From the NCBI RefSeq assembly GCF_002838835.1, contig NZ_NHPP01000002.1, positions 186,001 through 250,000 on the forward strand: a stretch of 64,000 nucleotides of DNA. The letters run 5' to 3'. Of this stretch, positions 26,160-36,216 are shown piece by piece. The DNA comes from Siphonobacter sp. SORGH_AS_0500. Lineage in GTDB: Bacteria > Bacteroidota > Bacteroidia > Cytophagales > Spirosomataceae. Below the pieces are notes generated by a model. That model had not been told where the DNA came from and did not search any database. It was given only the letters and a program-made list of their open reading frames with translations. The position numbers and the translations under genes are program-made. Each line of letters starts with the position of its first letter. Position 1 is the stretch's first letter.

Positions 26160-26167
26160 CAAAGTTA
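26160..26167 (-). promoter_or_regulatory. Candidate -7 element of the sucAB operon
   Basis: TAACTTTG on the minus strand (plus-strand CAAAGTTA), matching TAnnTTTG, 27 bases before the sucA ATG at 26132. A -33 box is not clear. The gap from 26168 to 26777 contains only a doubtful 62-codon frame at 26548-26736 and no other structure I can support. Confidence 0.45.
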
Positions 26168-26777
26168 GGGGTTGCAAAAGACTGAGACGGAAAATTTTCT
26201 GAATTTTCCTGAAAATTTCCGCCAAAAAAGTATAGCTATAGAAAACGCGATTTCCAATTGTAAGAAAAACGGCCTGAAAAGAGCTTGCTCAACGGGCTAA
26301 GGGTAATGCATAACGAATGAGTGATTGGATGAATAAAGAACAGGTTTAGATAGATTTATCGGGTCATTTTCAGCGTAATGAATCTTTTCATGTTCTAACG
26401 TTATGGCTAGACTTTTGTTCATTATTTGTTGGATTCCTGAAACAGCCCTTGTCGAAACCCCAGCGAAGTAGTAGGACAGTTCATTTTCTTTTACTGGTAA
26501 CGCAGGTATACTTCATAGTTCATTGAATTACTAGTTCAACGTATCAAATGAAGAGGCTGGTAAAAGAATCGCTCAAAAAAATGAAAAAGCTTTACGGAAT
26601 AGACGATCTTATTCAGGACATCCCTACCCAAAAATTGAATCGCTTCACTTCAGGAACTTATCTTCATACTTTCGGGAATGATCGATATGCTCATGTGGCT
26701 AAGTTCATACCTCGCAGAATATTATTACATTGCTGATGAAATTTGCGATATAGTTATACACTTTTTTCCCAACGAAT

Positions 26778-28031
26778 ATGAAGAAGATTTTCCTTGCGTT
26801 GCCGCTGGTGTGCCTTGGTCAGACCTTATGGGCTCAAGATGATGCCAAGCTCATCGAAAAAGCCAAGAAGATTCACGCTAAGGTTTTCACACTCGACACA
26901 CACGCCGATACGCCCATGCGGATGGTGGGGAAAGATTTTGATATTTCGAAGGATAATAGCAAAGATGGGAAACTGCCCGATTCTAAAATCGACTTTCCCC
27001 GCATGAAAAAGGGTAGTGTAGATGGTATCTTCTTTGCGGTATATCAGGGACAGGGACCACGCACGCCGGAGGCAAACGCGAAAGTTCAGAAGATGGCGAT
27101 GACCATTCTGGATTCCATGTACGCCCAGATCAACCGTCACCCGGAAATGGGTAAGATTGTAACGACGCAGGAAGAGGCCTTGGCTCTGGAAAAAGCGGGA
27201 AAAAGCTCGATTTTTATCGGCGTTGAAAACGGGTATCAGATCGGTAACGATCTATCCTATATTCAGAAATTCTACGATCGCGGAGCTCGGTACATGACGC
27301 TCTGTCATTCTTCCAATAATGACATTTGCGATTCATCAACGGACCCCAAAGGACCGGAGTTTAACGGCTTGAGTCCTTTCGGAGAAAAGGTGGTTGCTGA
27401 AATGAATCGTCTGGGCATGATGATCGACATTTCTCACTTGTCCGACAGCACCGTCTGGGATTTGATTAAGTTATCTAAAGCTCCCATTGTAGCAACGCAC
27501 TCGGATGCTTACGCCGTGCTGGATCATCCCCGGAATTTGAATGACGATTTACTCCGGGCTATTGCTAAAAAGGGGGGCGTGGTGCAACTGAATTTATTAA
27601 GCAGTTACATTAAAGCAAGTCCTAAAAATCCCGAACGCGAAGCAGCAGTAGCGGATATTCGGAAGAAGTATACTTCGGGCGGAGCCATGTCAGACGAACA
27701 GATGAAGGCCATGCGTACTGAAATGCGGGAATTGAACAAGAAGTTTCCAGTACCGCTGGCGACAGTGAAAGACGCGATTGACCATTTGGATCATTTCGTG
27801 AAAATCATGGGTGTTGACCACGTAGGTATCGGTGGTGATTATGATGGGGGAGGGTATCTGGCTGATTGCTTTGATATTGCCGAATATCCAAATCTGACTA
27901 TCGAAATGGTTCGTCGGGGTTATACGGAGAGAGATTTGAAGAAAATCTGGGGCGAAAACTTCTTCCGGGTAATGAAGGATGTACAGAAAGTAGGAGCGAA
28001 AATTCGTGCGGGTGATATGGCTATGAAATAG
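26778..28031 (+). CDS. Secreted membrane-dipeptidase-like peptidase (M19)
   Basis: A 417-residue M19 (renal dipeptidase) enzyme with a signal peptide MKKIFLALPLVCLGQTLWAQ. The binuclear zinc ligands are visible: HxD in LDTHADTP, the bridging glutamate in IFIGVENGYQIG, and histidines in MMIDISHLSDSTVWD and PIVATHSDAYAVLDHPRN. GVDHVGIGGDYDGGG supplies the conserved aspartate near the C-terminus. M19 enzymes hydrolyse dipeptides, often with D-residues, and in bacteria may act on peptide scavenging or murein-derived dipeptides. Location is periplasmic by its signal. The unit ends at a long bidirectional terminator shared with paoC. Confidence 0.94.
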   Translation: MKKIFLALPLVCLGQTLWAQDDAKLIEKAKKIHAKVFTLDTHADTPMRMVGKDFDISKDNSKDGKLPDSKIDFPRMKKGSVDGIFFAVYQGQGPRTPEANAKVQKMAMTILDSMYAQINRHPEMGKIVTTQEEALALEKAGKSSIFIGVENGYQIGNDLSYIQKFYDRGARYMTLCHSSNNDICDSSTDPKGPEFNGLSPFGEKVVAEMNRLGMMIDISHLSDSTVWDLIKLSKAPIVATHSDAYAVLDHPRNLNDDLLRAIAKKGGVVQLNLLSSYIKASPKNPEREAAVADIRKKYTSGGAMSDEQMKAMRTEMRELNKKFPVPLATVKDAIDHLDHFVKIMGVDHVGIGGDYDGGGYLADCFDIAEYPNLTIEMVRRGYTERDLKKIWGENFFRVMKDVQKVGAKIRAGDMAMK

Positions 28032-28200
28032 TTGTTAGGGGATGGGTTTTAGAAGAGACATCCCTTGTGCACGACGGCCTCTTCTAATGGTCGCTTAATA
28101 TGTAGAGAGGTCCATTAATAGCTTCTACCACGTTCTAATTTAGATGGCTATGTTGTTGGCAAGTAATTAGCTAATCCTGAAAATTATCATAATCCGAGTA

Positions 28201-28225
28201 GGAGACGCGATAAATAGACGTCTCT
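28201..28225. repeat. Degenerate GAGACGC/GCGTCTC dispersed palindrome, copy 1
   Basis: GAGACG (28202-28207) and CGTCTC (28219-28224) around an AT-rich centre, in the non-coding 3' region of the M19 gene. A related degenerate copy is at 32281-32302. Confidence 0.6.
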
Positions 28226-28230
28226 ACCAT

Positions 28231-28281
28231 AAAAAAATAAAAAGGTACAGCACTAGTAATGCTGTACCTTTTTATTTTTTT
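28231..28281. terminator. Long bidirectional terminator between M19 and paoC
   Basis: A perfect ~21-bp stem whose core is AAAAAGGTACAGC/GCTGTACCTTTTT, extended by A7T/AT7 flanks, around a 9-base loop. It serves the two convergent genes and ends 9 bases from the paoC stop. Confidence 0.92.
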
Positions 28282-28290
28282 AACTAACAA

Positions 28291-30507
28291 CTAAATCAAC
28301 TTATCAGGCGTAATAGGTAACTCTCTAATCCGTTTCCCGGTGGCGTTATAAACGGCATTGGCGATAGCCGGAGCCATGCCAATAATGGCGATTTCACCTA
28401 GACCTTTCGAACCCATAGGTGTGGTATACGGATCTTTTTTATCCACGAATAATACATCTACCTCAGGAACGTCGGCATTGACGGGGACGTGATAATCGGC
28501 GAAGTTATTATTGACGTAACGTCCAAAACGGTGGTCAATCACGGCCTCTTCGGTTAACGCCATGCCAATGCCACCGACGGCTCCGCCCATCATCTGGCTG
28601 CTGGCTGTTTTATGGTTTACGATGGTTCCCGCATCGGCCAGAGCTACGGCGTGTTTTACTTTTACAACGCCCGTGGTGGGATGCACATGTACTTTCACGA
28701 AATGGACTGAAAAGGAATACATCGCAAATTTCTTCTGCTGGTCTTCGCTCAGTTTGGACTCTTTGGTTACTTCCAGTTTCGGTAAGTTATTTCGCTTCAA
28801 TACTTCAGCATACGTAATGCTGGCCGAGCGGTCTTTGGGTGAATTGATTTTTCCATCCTCGTAGACCAACGTATCGACTTTCGCATTTTTCAAGGCATTC
28901 CCTGAAAGTTCCACCAGCTTTTGCCGTAACTCTATACAGGCTTCGTGTACGGCTGAACCTACGGAAGCCACTGTTGCCGAACCACCCTGAATCGGGGCAT
29001 CGGGTAAATTGGATTCACCCAGTTCGAATTTGATTCGATTAGCTGGAATGCCCATCACATCTGCCGCAATCTGAACCATAGCCGTTCCAGTACCGGGACC
29101 AATATCACTGGCGGCACTCTGCACTAGTAACGTTCCGTTGGCATTTAGGCAGGCTCGGGCCGTGGCGGGCCGACGATGGGCTCCAAAGGTGCCCGTGGCC
29201 ATGCCATAACCCACCCACATGCCATCTTCCATTTTGGCTTTTGGTTGATTACTTCGATTCGACCAGCCAATTTTATCCGCCCCCATTTTATACGCTTCTC
29301 GAACGTAGTTACTTGACCAGGGTAAATCCCGTTCCGGATCTTTTTCCGGATAATTCATGATACGTAATTCAATGGGATCGACATCCAGAGCATAGGATAA
29401 CTCATCAATGGCCGATTCCAGGGCAAATGCCCCCGTTGCTTCGCCGGGACCACGCATGGGAATGGGCGAGCAAATATCCAGTGGCACTACGCGATAAGTC
29501 GTATTTACGTTCGGGATCTGGTACATGAACTTGGTCATGGCTACCGTCGCTTCCGTAAACTCCTCGTAATTACTATTCTGCACATTCGCCCAATGCGAAA
29601 TGCCTACTATTTTTCCGTCTTTCGTCGCTCCAATACCAATCTTCTGGTGCGTATGAGGACGATAACCAGCAATGGTGAACATTTCATTGCGAGTTATAAC
29701 CAGCTTTACCGGACGGTTCACCTTTTTCGCGGCCAGAATCGTAGCAATTTCGTGGGGCCATACCCGAAGAGACATCCCAAAGGCTCCGCCTACAAATTGC
29801 GAATGCACCTGCACGTTCTCTTTCGGCAGCTTAAAGGTTTCTGCAATGACCTGCTGCGTCATCTTTACGCCTTGCGTTTTGGCGTAAACGGTAAGTTTGT
29901 CCGGCCCATCCCACTGAGCCAGAATCCCGTGTAACTCCATGGGGTTATGAACCTCGCTAGGTAGGACATATTCTTCTTCCAGATTTACCGGAGCGGTTTT
30001 GTACGCATCTTTCTCGCCCCGCTGATAATCCTGCAAAGACTTGTTGGTCTTGGGTACGTTACCTTTGGCGAGGTTCGCTTTTAAGTCGGTCTGGTGTTTT
30101 TGCTCCTGATACTCAGCCTTCACTAAGGACGCCGCGTAAGTTGCCCGTTCAAATGTATCGGCAACAACCATTGCAATAGGCTGACCGTTGAAATGGATTT
30201 CATCATTGTGAAAAGCCATCATGCCTGGCCCACGACCCGAGCTGGTCTTGCTGGGCTCTTTCGCTTCATAGGCTGGAACTTTGGGTGCGTTTACATGCGT
30301 AAGTACGACTAGAACACCCGGAGCACTTTCGGCTTTTTTTGTATCAATATTTTTAATCCGACCTCGGGTTATGGTGCTGGGTACCAGCACGCCATAAGTC
30401 AGATTCGGGACTTCGTATTCAGCAAAATAAGTAGCTCCTCCAGTTACTTTCAACACAGCATCGACGCGACTCATACGTCCGCCGATCTTTTCGTCTTTAT
30501 TTTTCAT
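28291..30507 (-). CDS. paoC: Molybdopterin-binding large subunit, PaoC-type aldehyde/xanthine oxidoreductase
   Basis: A 738-residue molybdenum hydroxylase large subunit. Early blocks IGGRMSRVDAVLKVTGGATYFAEY and HNDEIHFNGQPIAMVVADT fit the a/b hammerhead domain. Molybdopterin-contacting motifs QFVGGAFGMSLRVWPHE, PMRGPGEATGAFALES and GGSATVASVGSAVHE follow, and the catalytic glutamate is E705 in SKGLGEIAII. There is no signal peptide; in the PaoABC family the small subunit carries the Tat signal for the whole complex. It follows paoB by four bases. Likely oxidises aldehydes or heterocycles in the periplasm; substrate not decidable. Maturation (MCD cofactor, PaoD/XdhC-like) genes are not in the window. 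Confidence 0.92.
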   Translation of the reverse strand: MKNKDEKIGGRMSRVDAVLKVTGGATYFAEYEVPNLTYGVLVPSTITRGRIKNIDTKKAESAPGVLVVLTHVNAPKVPAYEAKEPSKTSSGRGPGMMAFHNDEIHFNGQPIAMVVADTFERATYAASLVKAEYQEQKHQTDLKANLAKGNVPKTNKSLQDYQRGEKDAYKTAPVNLEEEYVLPSEVHNPMELHGILAQWDGPDKLTVYAKTQGVKMTQQVIAETFKLPKENVQVHSQFVGGAFGMSLRVWPHEIATILAAKKVNRPVKLVITRNEMFTIAGYRPHTHQKIGIGATKDGKIVGISHWANVQNSNYEEFTEATVAMTKFMYQIPNVNTTYRVVPLDICSPIPMRGPGEATGAFALESAIDELSYALDVDPIELRIMNYPEKDPERDLPWSSNYVREAYKMGADKIGWSNRSNQPKAKMEDGMWVGYGMATGTFGAHRRPATARACLNANGTLLVQSAASDIGPGTGTAMVQIAADVMGIPANRIKFELGESNLPDAPIQGGSATVASVGSAVHEACIELRQKLVELSGNALKNAKVDTLVYEDGKINSPKDRSASITYAEVLKRNNLPKLEVTKESKLSEDQQKKFAMYSFSVHFVKVHVHPTTGVVKVKHAVALADAGTIVNHKTASSQMMGGAVGGIGMALTEEAVIDHRFGRYVNNNFADYHVPVNADVPEVDVLFVDKKDPYTTPMGSKGLGEIAIIGMAPAIANAVYNATGKRIRELPITPDKLI

Positions 30508-30511
30508 ACGA

Positions 30512-31498
30512 TCATGCGGTTAAGCCAGCGGCGATTTTGAGTGCTTCGACTATGGAATTGGGGGCTAGTTTCAGTTTAAATGAGTTGTACTCATAGCCTT
30601 TAGCTCCAGTCATGGCGACTTCAGCCGCTTTCTGGAACGTGGCTTCCGATACGGTTTGACCTACCAAAGCCTTTTCTGCTTCCAGCAATCGCCAGGGCTT
30701 ATGAGCGACGCCGCCCATGGCCAGCCGGGCCGACTTAATCGTCTTCCCATCTAGCTCCAGAGCCGCCGCAACCGATACCAAAGCAAAGGCGTAAGACGTA
30801 CGGTCGCGGACTTTGAGGTAATGAACGTTCTTGGCATAGGGCGAGTCGGGGAGGGTGACAGCAGTTATTAACTCTCCCTTTTCCAGCGTATTATCTTTTT
30901 CAGGATGATCGCCGGGAAGGCGGTGAAAGTCGGCAAATGGAATTTTACGTTCGCCTTTAGGCCCCTGTACAATAACGGTGGCATCCAGAGCGGCCAGGGC
31001 AATGCACATGTCGCTGGGATGTACGGCAATGCAATGTTCGCTGGTACCAAAAATGGCGTGCATTCGGTTATAGCCTTCTTTGGCTCCACAGCCTGAGCCG
31101 GGCTGACGTTTGTTGCAATCCATTTCAGTATCATAAAAATAGCCGCAGCGGGTTCGCTGTAGCATATTTCCACCTACCGTCGCCTTATTGCGTAACTGAG
31201 CCGACGCTCCGGCGTTCAGAGCCAGCGAAAGTAAAGGCCATTTTTCCTGAATCAGCTTATCATCGGCAACCTGGCTATTCAATGCCATCGCTCCGATGCG
31301 AACGCCCGAACTTTCTTTTTCAATTTTAGTATAGGGTAACCGACTGATGTCAATCAGTTTATCTGGCTCGGTAACCCCGCGTTTCATTAAATCTACCAGA
31401 TTGGTTCCTCCGGCGAGAAACATGGCTGAGGGGTCTTTGGCTAAGGCCTCGATGGCCGATTTGGCCGTGGTGCTTCGGACGTATTGAAAGGCTTTCAT
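30512..31498 (-). CDS. paoB: FAD-binding subunit, PaoB-type
   Basis: A 328-residue FAD subunit (medium chain) of the same oxidoreductase. [16 protein letters not shown] is the FAD pyrophosphate-binding motif, and [15 protein letters not shown] with further cysteines in [16 protein letters not shown] is the insert that binds a [4Fe-4S] cluster in E. coli PaoB. The C-terminal CO_deh_flav_C domain reads [19 protein letters not shown]. The start at 31498 overlaps the paoA stop in an ATGA arrangement, indicating translational coupling; a longer frame to 31567 overlaps paoA more deeply and is unlikely. Confidence 0.92.
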   Translation of the reverse strand: MKAFQYVRSTTAKSAIEALAKDPSAMFLAGGTNLVDLMKRGVTEPDKLIDISRLPYTKIEKESSGVRIGAMALNSQVADDKLIQEKWPLLSLALNAGASAQLRNKATVGGNMLQRTRCGYFYDTEMDCNKRQPGSGCGAKEGYNRMHAIFGTSEHCIAVHPSDMCIALAALDATVIVQGPKGERKIPFADFHRLPGDHPEKDNTLEKGELITAVTLPDSPYAKNVHYLKVRDRTSYAFALVSVAAALELDGKTIKSARLAMGGVAHKPWRLLEAEKALVGQTVSEATFQKAAEVAMTGAKGYEYNSFKLKLAPNSIVEALKIAAGLTA

Positions 31499-32109
31499 AC
31501 CGTTTGTCCTCCTTTCTTCACTTCCATAATCGCATCGACGATGTTGGGATAAGCTCCACAGCGGCAAATATTTCCGCTCATGTATTCCCGAATTTCATCT
31601 TCGGTATCAGCATGCCCTTCGCGAATGCAGGCAATGCCGGACATGATCTGACCCGGGGTGCAATACCCACACTGAAAACCATCGTGTTTGATGAAGGCTT
31701 CCTGCATTGGGTGTAAGTCATCCCCTTTCGAAATGCCTTCAATGGTAGTGATCTTCTTTCCGTCTTCAGTAACGGCTAATGTCAGGCAGGAATTGACTCG
31801 CTGACCATCTGAATGAACGGTACAGGCTCCGCATTGACCAAAATCGCAGCCTTTTTTGGTGCCCGTCAGGTGTAACTGCTCGCGTAATAAATCCAGCAGA
31901 GTGGTGCGAGGCTCAACGCTAAGGTTGTGTTTTACACCGTTCACTTCCAGTTTTAACGCGACTTTTTCGAAAGGGGCGGCCACTTTTTCATCCCATTTGG
32001 GATCTTGTACGGCTTTGCCCGGAGAAAGAACTAATGCAGACAGCACGGACGATTGCTTGAGGAAATCACGCCGGGCTTCGTTTTCAACCTTTTTTTTGCT
32101 CGTTTTCAT
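31495..32109 (-). CDS. paoA: [2Fe-2S] small subunit with Tat signal, PaoA-type
   Basis: A 204-residue iron-sulfur subunit. A twin-arginine signal [17 protein letters not shown] (R13, R14) starts the protein. The plant-type [2Fe-2S] site is C88, C93, C96 and C108 ([15 protein letters not shown]...SC), and the second, four-helix cluster is C147, C150, C182 and C184 (CGYC...ICRC). First gene of paoABC; electrons would pass from the Mo centre through these clusters to FAD in PaoB. The 315-base region upstream (32110-32425) holds no gene; its only feature is a degenerate GAGACGC repeat near 32281. Confidence 0.94.
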   Translation of the reverse strand: MKTSKKKVENEARRDFLKQSSVLSALVLSPGKAVQDPKWDEKVAAPFEKVALKLEVNGVKHNLSVEPRTTLLDLLREQLHLTGTKKGCDFGQCGACTVHSDGQRVNSCLTLAVTEDGKKITTIEGISKGDDLHPMQEAFIKHDGFQCGYCTPGQIMSGIACIREGHADTEDEIREYMSGNICRCGAYPNIVDAIMEVKKGGQTV

Positions 32110-32280
32110 AAAAAAGGATTATGTAAGACAATTCTTCAGTGCGGGAAGAGATTCATTTCAAGCACAAAGAGGACTTGAAATGGGTTTTACTTAATAAATT
32201 CAACGGATTAGCGTAGGTAATGTTTATTCAAAATTTGGCCTTTAAAGTTGCAGGTGAAGCTTCGCTAAACATTAATAGTA

Positions 32281-32302
32281 GAGACGCCGATTGATCGCGT
32301 CT
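32281..32302. repeat. Degenerate GAGACGC/GCGTCTC dispersed palindrome, copy 2
   Basis: AGACGC (32282-32287) pairs with GCGTCT (32297-32302). Same core as the copy at 28201-28225. Located in the otherwise empty gap upstream of paoA. Confidence 0.6.
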
Positions 32303-32425
32303 AGTCTCTATTGACAAACTGGTTACTCGTTAACGTATAACCATGCTGATCTGGGAAACGCGGTAAATCGACAATTCTTATTAACCACCAGAAGAGGCAG
32401 AAGTCTGCTCTTCGTGGTTATGATG

Positions 32426-33271
32426 TTACGCGGAAAGCGTTTGAAATTCGTCGTCGGTTAACTCAATTTCTGAAGCCTTTAGATTTTCCAGTAAATGTTC
32501 AACTGAACTCGTTCCGGGAATTAATAGAATATTCGGGGCTCGTTTCAGTAACCAGGCCAAAGCGATTTGGGCGGTAGTTGCTTCGTGTTTCTGAGCGATT
32601 TCCTGAATTTTCTCTTTCATTTTATCCGGTCCCGAAGCCAGCGGAAACCAGGGGATGAAAGCCATGTTGCGTTCGGTGGTATAGTCCAGTACATCCTCCC
32701 AATGGCGGTCACCGAGGTTATACAAGTTTTGAACAGAGACAATAGGAACCACCTTCTCTGCCTGCTTGATCTGATCAATGCCTACTTCGGATAAACCGAC
32801 GTGCTTGATTTTTCCCGCCTTCACCGCGTCTACAACTGGCCCGAGCGTTTCTTCTACGGGAACTTTGGGGTCAAAACGGTGCAATTGCCAGAGGTCAATC
32901 ACGTCCAGTTTCAGGCGTTGCAAACTGCCCTCAATTGCTTCCCGAATATGATCCGGGTGCCCATTGACGGGCCATTGGTTAGGACCGGTTCGTTCTAGTC
33001 CGCCTTTAGTGGCGATTACTAAGCCTTCTTTGTACGGATACAGAGCCTCCGCAATAAGCACTTCGTTGGTGTGCGGCCCGTATGAATCAGCCGTATCAAT
33101 AAAGTTAAGACCGGATTCAACCGCAGTTTGTAATACTTTTTTAGCTTTTTCACGGTCAGGAGCATCGCCCCAGACGCCGCTGCCTGTTAATTGCATTCCG
33201 CCGTAGCCCAGGCGATTCACTTCAAATGCACCTCCGATTTTGAAGGTATGTTTTGTGGTATTGGAAGCCAT
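32426..33271 (-). CDS. Aldo/keto reductase
   Basis: A 281-residue NADPH-type aldo/keto reductase. The catalytic tetrad is complete: D59 (NFIDTADSYG), Y64, K89 (VIATKGG) and H131 (LWQLHRFD). GLSEVGIDQI and VSVQNLYNLGDR line the barrel, and LLIPGTSSVEHLLENL near residue 255 is the cofactor-phosphate loop. Cytoplasmic by lack of signal. Closest in style to YdbC/general AKRs with GGMQLTG at the N-terminus. Substrate unknown. Single gene, transcribed leftward, downstream of the GH65 terminator. Confidence 0.93.
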   Translation of the reverse strand: MASNTTKHTFKIGGAFEVNRLGYGGMQLTGSGVWGDAPDREKAKKVLQTAVESGLNFIDTADSYGPHTNEVLIAEALYPYKEGLVIATKGGLERTGPNQWPVNGHPDHIREAIEGSLQRLKLDVIDLWQLHRFDPKVPVEETLGPVVDAVKAGKIKHVGLSEVGIDQIKQAEKVVPIVSVQNLYNLGDRHWEDVLDYTTERNMAFIPWFPLASGPDKMKEKIQEIAQKHEATTAQIALAWLLKRAPNILLIPGTSSVEHLLENLKASEIELTDDEFQTLSA

Positions 33272-33439
33272 GATCTCAAAAACGATGAATAGTAGATTTG
33301 ATTACTGATTAACCCAAGTTGAATAACTCAGGAAGCGTTGCCCCGAACGAGTTGAACTCAACACTTCATACGGGTAGATACTAAAAGAATATGCCGCCCT
33401 AGATTTCATGATGGGGTAAAAGAAGAGCCGTGAAACTAA

Positions 33440-33473
33440 AAAAGCCGATAAGCAGGAACGCTCATCGGCTTTT
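33440..33473 (-). terminator. Terminator of the GH65 gene
   Basis: AAAAGCCGAT (33440-33449) pairs with ATCGGCTTTT (33464-33473), with Ts following in the leftward direction, 20 bases after the GH65 stop. Confidence 0.85.
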
Positions 33474-33492
33474 CAGGACAATTTCTCATGAA

Positions 33493-35547
33493 TTACTTCA
33501 CTACATACGTTTTTTTATCAACGCCTATTCCTTTCAACGTAAGTGATTTCCAATGTTTGGGAAGTCGCGTTTTCAGTTGAATAATACCCTTGTCGGTAAT
33601 ATCCAAGCCTCCAAAGCCCGCTAACAGCGTCTGAAGATAGCCACCTGCACCCGTTGCGAAATACGGATTGGTGCCACCCGCCGTTTCGGCTAATACACCA
33701 AACGGAGGAACCTCATTGGGTTTGTAACTATCCATGTATAACTCGTAGGCTTTATCCGTTTCTCCCAGTCGGTTATAAAGAATAGAGAAAATGCCGTGAG
33801 CCATGGCTGGCGATTGCCCCTTACGTCCCGGTTGGTTATCGGCTAAAACTTTCCAGTAATAATCTAAATCCTTTTTAATGTCCTTCGGATCCGTTACTTG
33901 TTTCATGGGATAAGCCAGCAGGTTTACGTCTCCCTGCTTGATGATTTCCCCATTGTAGGTAGCGTATTCTTTCGTTACCCCATCTGGGAATTTATAAATG
34001 ACCAACCCTTCTGCTACTTCTTTCCAGCGGCTGTTTTCTGGGAAGCCCAGTTCGCGGGCAGCCTGATTGGCAAAGCTTAACACTTCACGGGCCATGCCGT
34101 TCGTGTACGCATTGTCATCCACGTTTTCAGCCCATTCATCCGCACAGACTACATTGATAATGTGATACTTGCCATCCTTTCCTTTTTCCGCCCGACTCAC
34201 CCAGAAGTCAGCTACTTCTTTTAAAAGTGGGTAGCCTCTGTCTTTTAGCCAGATTTTATCCTGGGTAACTTGATAGTATTTCCAGAATGCAAAACCTACG
34301 TCGCCAGTAATGTGATGTTGAAAAGGTCCCGTAAGAGCCCAGACGGGCGTAGCTTCCTGTCCTTTATCGTCGGATTCCCAGGGGAACATTACTCCCTGAT
34401 ACCCGTGTGACTTTGCATTCTGCCGGGCGGCATCCATTCGTTCAAATCGATACTCGAGCAGAGATTTGGCAATTTCTGGGTGCATGAGTAAAACGGGGGG
34501 ATACATCCAGATTTCGGTATCCCAGAATACATGTCCGTTATAACCCAGACCCGAAAGGCCCATGGGAGATAAACTGTAGGCCTGACCTTCCCGGCAAAAA
34601 GAATAAAGATGATAAAGCGAGAAACGAGCGGCCCGCTGAGCTTCTGGATCGCCTTCGATGATAATGTCCGACTCCCAAAGCTTATCCCAGGCTTCGTTAT
34701 GACGCTGAACTAGCCGATCCCGCCGTTCAAGAGCTGCAAAAATGGTTAGCCGTTCTGCCTCGTTATGCGGGTCTGGAGTATGTTCGGTGGAGATAACTGA
34801 CCCTACAATGCTAAACCGATAAGTTTCACCGGCTTTCAGCTTTTTACTGAACTTGAGCCGATGAAGCCCTGAATCCCATTCTTCGTGAATCAAAGCGGGT
34901 TCTTTACCCCGAGGCTCGTTGAAAATAAAGCTGTTGGAAGCCGCTACCAGGTGCTTTCCCGTGGGCGATTTGGCTACCGAAGTCATCAAAGGAATTAGCG
35001 AATGGGGGCGGTCAATGGTATGATAGAAGTTTTCAACGTCCCTTAATAAATCCGGGGAGGATAGTACGCTGTGCGGAGTAATTTCAACATCAGCTTTCGC
35101 CTGAATTTCAACATCAATTAAAGCCGTATGAGGTAAATGCCGGAGAGCCCTAATGGACTCTTTTACGACTACCTTATTGCCGAAAGTAAAGCTGGTGGTA
35201 AGGGTAGCGTGTTTCATATCCAGCTCTTGCTGATAATGCTGAATGCCGGTTCGATCCACTCGCTGACCATCAACTTCCAGGTCCATATTGGCAAAATCAA
35301 ACACCTTCAGAATGTTAGAAACACGTCCTCTTCCGTAGCTGTCGAAAGTCCCATTCAGAACGACATCATTCACTTTCAGAGGAGTGGCCGAAGAAACAAT
35401 GCCAATCATTCCATTGGCTACACTAACGCCGTAGTAACGGTTCGGGTTAATATCCTGAGCTGTAATAGTCCAGCCCAGGTCTTGTGCCTGTAGCCAGGAA
35501 GAACTGAGAGCTGAACAAAAGAGAAGTAATGATTTGGTTATATTCAT
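33493..35547 (-). CDS. Secreted glycoside hydrolase family 65 protein
   Basis: A 684-residue protein with a signal peptide (MNITKSLLLFCSALSSSWLQAQ) and a GH65 (alpha,alpha-trehalase / maltose phosphorylase clan) architecture: N-terminal beta-sandwich, then the (alpha/alpha)6 barrel with GYNGHVFWDTEIWMYPPVLLMHPE, YRFERMDAARQNAKSHGYQG, FPWESDDKGQE, and VCADEWAENVDDNAYTNGMA, which carries the likely general-acid glutamate. C-terminal TAGGTNPYFATGAGGYLQTLLAGFGGLDI is the typical tail. Secretion argues against an intracellular phosphorylase and for a hydrolase of alpha-glucosides such as trehalose or kojibiose-type sugars. It is not next to a SusCD pair. The gap upstream (35548-36216) is filled by repeats. 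Confidence 0.9.
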   Translation of the reverse strand: MNITKSLLLFCSALSSSWLQAQDLGWTITAQDINPNRYYGVSVANGMIGIVSSATPLKVNDVVLNGTFDSYGRGRVSNILKVFDFANMDLEVDGQRVDRTGIQHYQQELDMKHATLTTSFTFGNKVVVKESIRALRHLPHTALIDVEIQAKADVEITPHSVLSSPDLLRDVENFYHTIDRPHSLIPLMTSVAKSPTGKHLVAASNSFIFNEPRGKEPALIHEEWDSGLHRLKFSKKLKAGETYRFSIVGSVISTEHTPDPHNEAERLTIFAALERRDRLVQRHNEAWDKLWESDIIIEGDPEAQRAARFSLYHLYSFCREGQAYSLSPMGLSGLGYNGHVFWDTEIWMYPPVLLMHPEIAKSLLEYRFERMDAARQNAKSHGYQGVMFPWESDDKGQEATPVWALTGPFQHHITGDVGFAFWKYYQVTQDKIWLKDRGYPLLKEVADFWVSRAEKGKDGKYHIINVVCADEWAENVDDNAYTNGMAREVLSFANQAARELGFPENSRWKEVAEGLVIYKFPDGVTKEYATYNGEIIKQGDVNLLAYPMKQVTDPKDIKKDLDYYWKVLADNQPGRKGQSPAMAHGIFSILYNRLGETDKAYELYMDSYKPNEVPPFGVLAETAGGTNPYFATGAGGYLQTLLAGFGGLDITDKGIIQLKTRLPKHWKSLTLKGIGVDKKTYVVK

Positions 35548-35864
35548 ATATTTTATTGAAATAAATAAAGAAGTAAAGTAAATAAAATCTGTTTATATAC
35601 GAATGGATGAGTGTAAATACTTAGGTAACTATTTAGTAAGTGGCTTATCAGCTCTGGCATTAGGAGTTGAATTTGTGTTTTCCTAAAAGAAACCCTAAGG
35701 CAAATCAGGGCAGGAGTAAGTCTACTGTTTGGGTAGAAATGAGAGGGAATTTTTAGAGGTTGAAAAGAGTAACTTCTACCTCTGTCATCTCGAACGTAGT
35801 GAGAGACCTTAGGTAGAATGGGGCGGGTTTGAGGTTATTGATGATACTTCTGTTCCTAACATTG

Positions 35865-36072
35865 TTCCGGGATGAAATCCGGGGAAGCACCAAGTAAGGT
35901 CCTTCGCTTCGCTCTGGATGACAGGCTCTGATGATGAAGTAATTATGTATCCTTAGAGTTTATCTATCGCAAACCTGTTTTAACAATAACCCCAGCGGGG
36001 TTCAATGTAGATAGCCCCGGATGAAATCCGGGGAACACAAGTAAGATCCTTCGCTTCGCTCTGGATGAAAGG
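35865..36072. repeat. Composite dispersed repeat, two copies of about 59 bp
   Basis: Segments at 35865-35924 and 36013-36072 are near-identical direct copies containing GATGAAATCCGGGGA and TCCTTCGCTTCGCTCTGGAT, 148 bases apart. The palindrome AACCCCAGCGGGGTT (35988-36002) precedes the second, as in the 12.7-13.0 kb cluster. A further motif GTCATCTCGAACGTAGTGAG is at about 35787. The 669-base gap (35548-36216) holds no gene. Confidence 0.85.
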
Positions 36073-36216
36073 TTGTGGGTAGTAATCTAAAATGCCATTC
36101 ATACACAGCCTGAAGGGCATCTAAAAACGCAATGCAGAAACCTTTCATCTCATTTGTATAGCAGAAGTGCCCGAAAGCGTTTAATTTTAGAGATTTGATT
36201 TCCATAGATTCACTTC

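Noticed and set aside
26135-26225. N-terminal extension of sucA upstream of 26132
   Set aside because: It contains a TAnnTTTG promoter-like element and does not resemble the E1 N-terminus, so it is treated as leader.
26548-26736. 62-codon frame (MKRLVKESLKKMKKLYG) upstream of the M19 gene
   Set aside because: It could be a degraded gene fragment, but no domain or promoter supports it and it lacks neighbours on its strand.
28291-32109. Annotating the three molybdenum subunits as xanthine dehydrogenase or CO dehydrogenase
   Set aside because: The Tat signal on the small subunit and the extra cysteines in the FAD subunit match the PaoABC type, and the CO dehydrogenase active-site loop was not seen.
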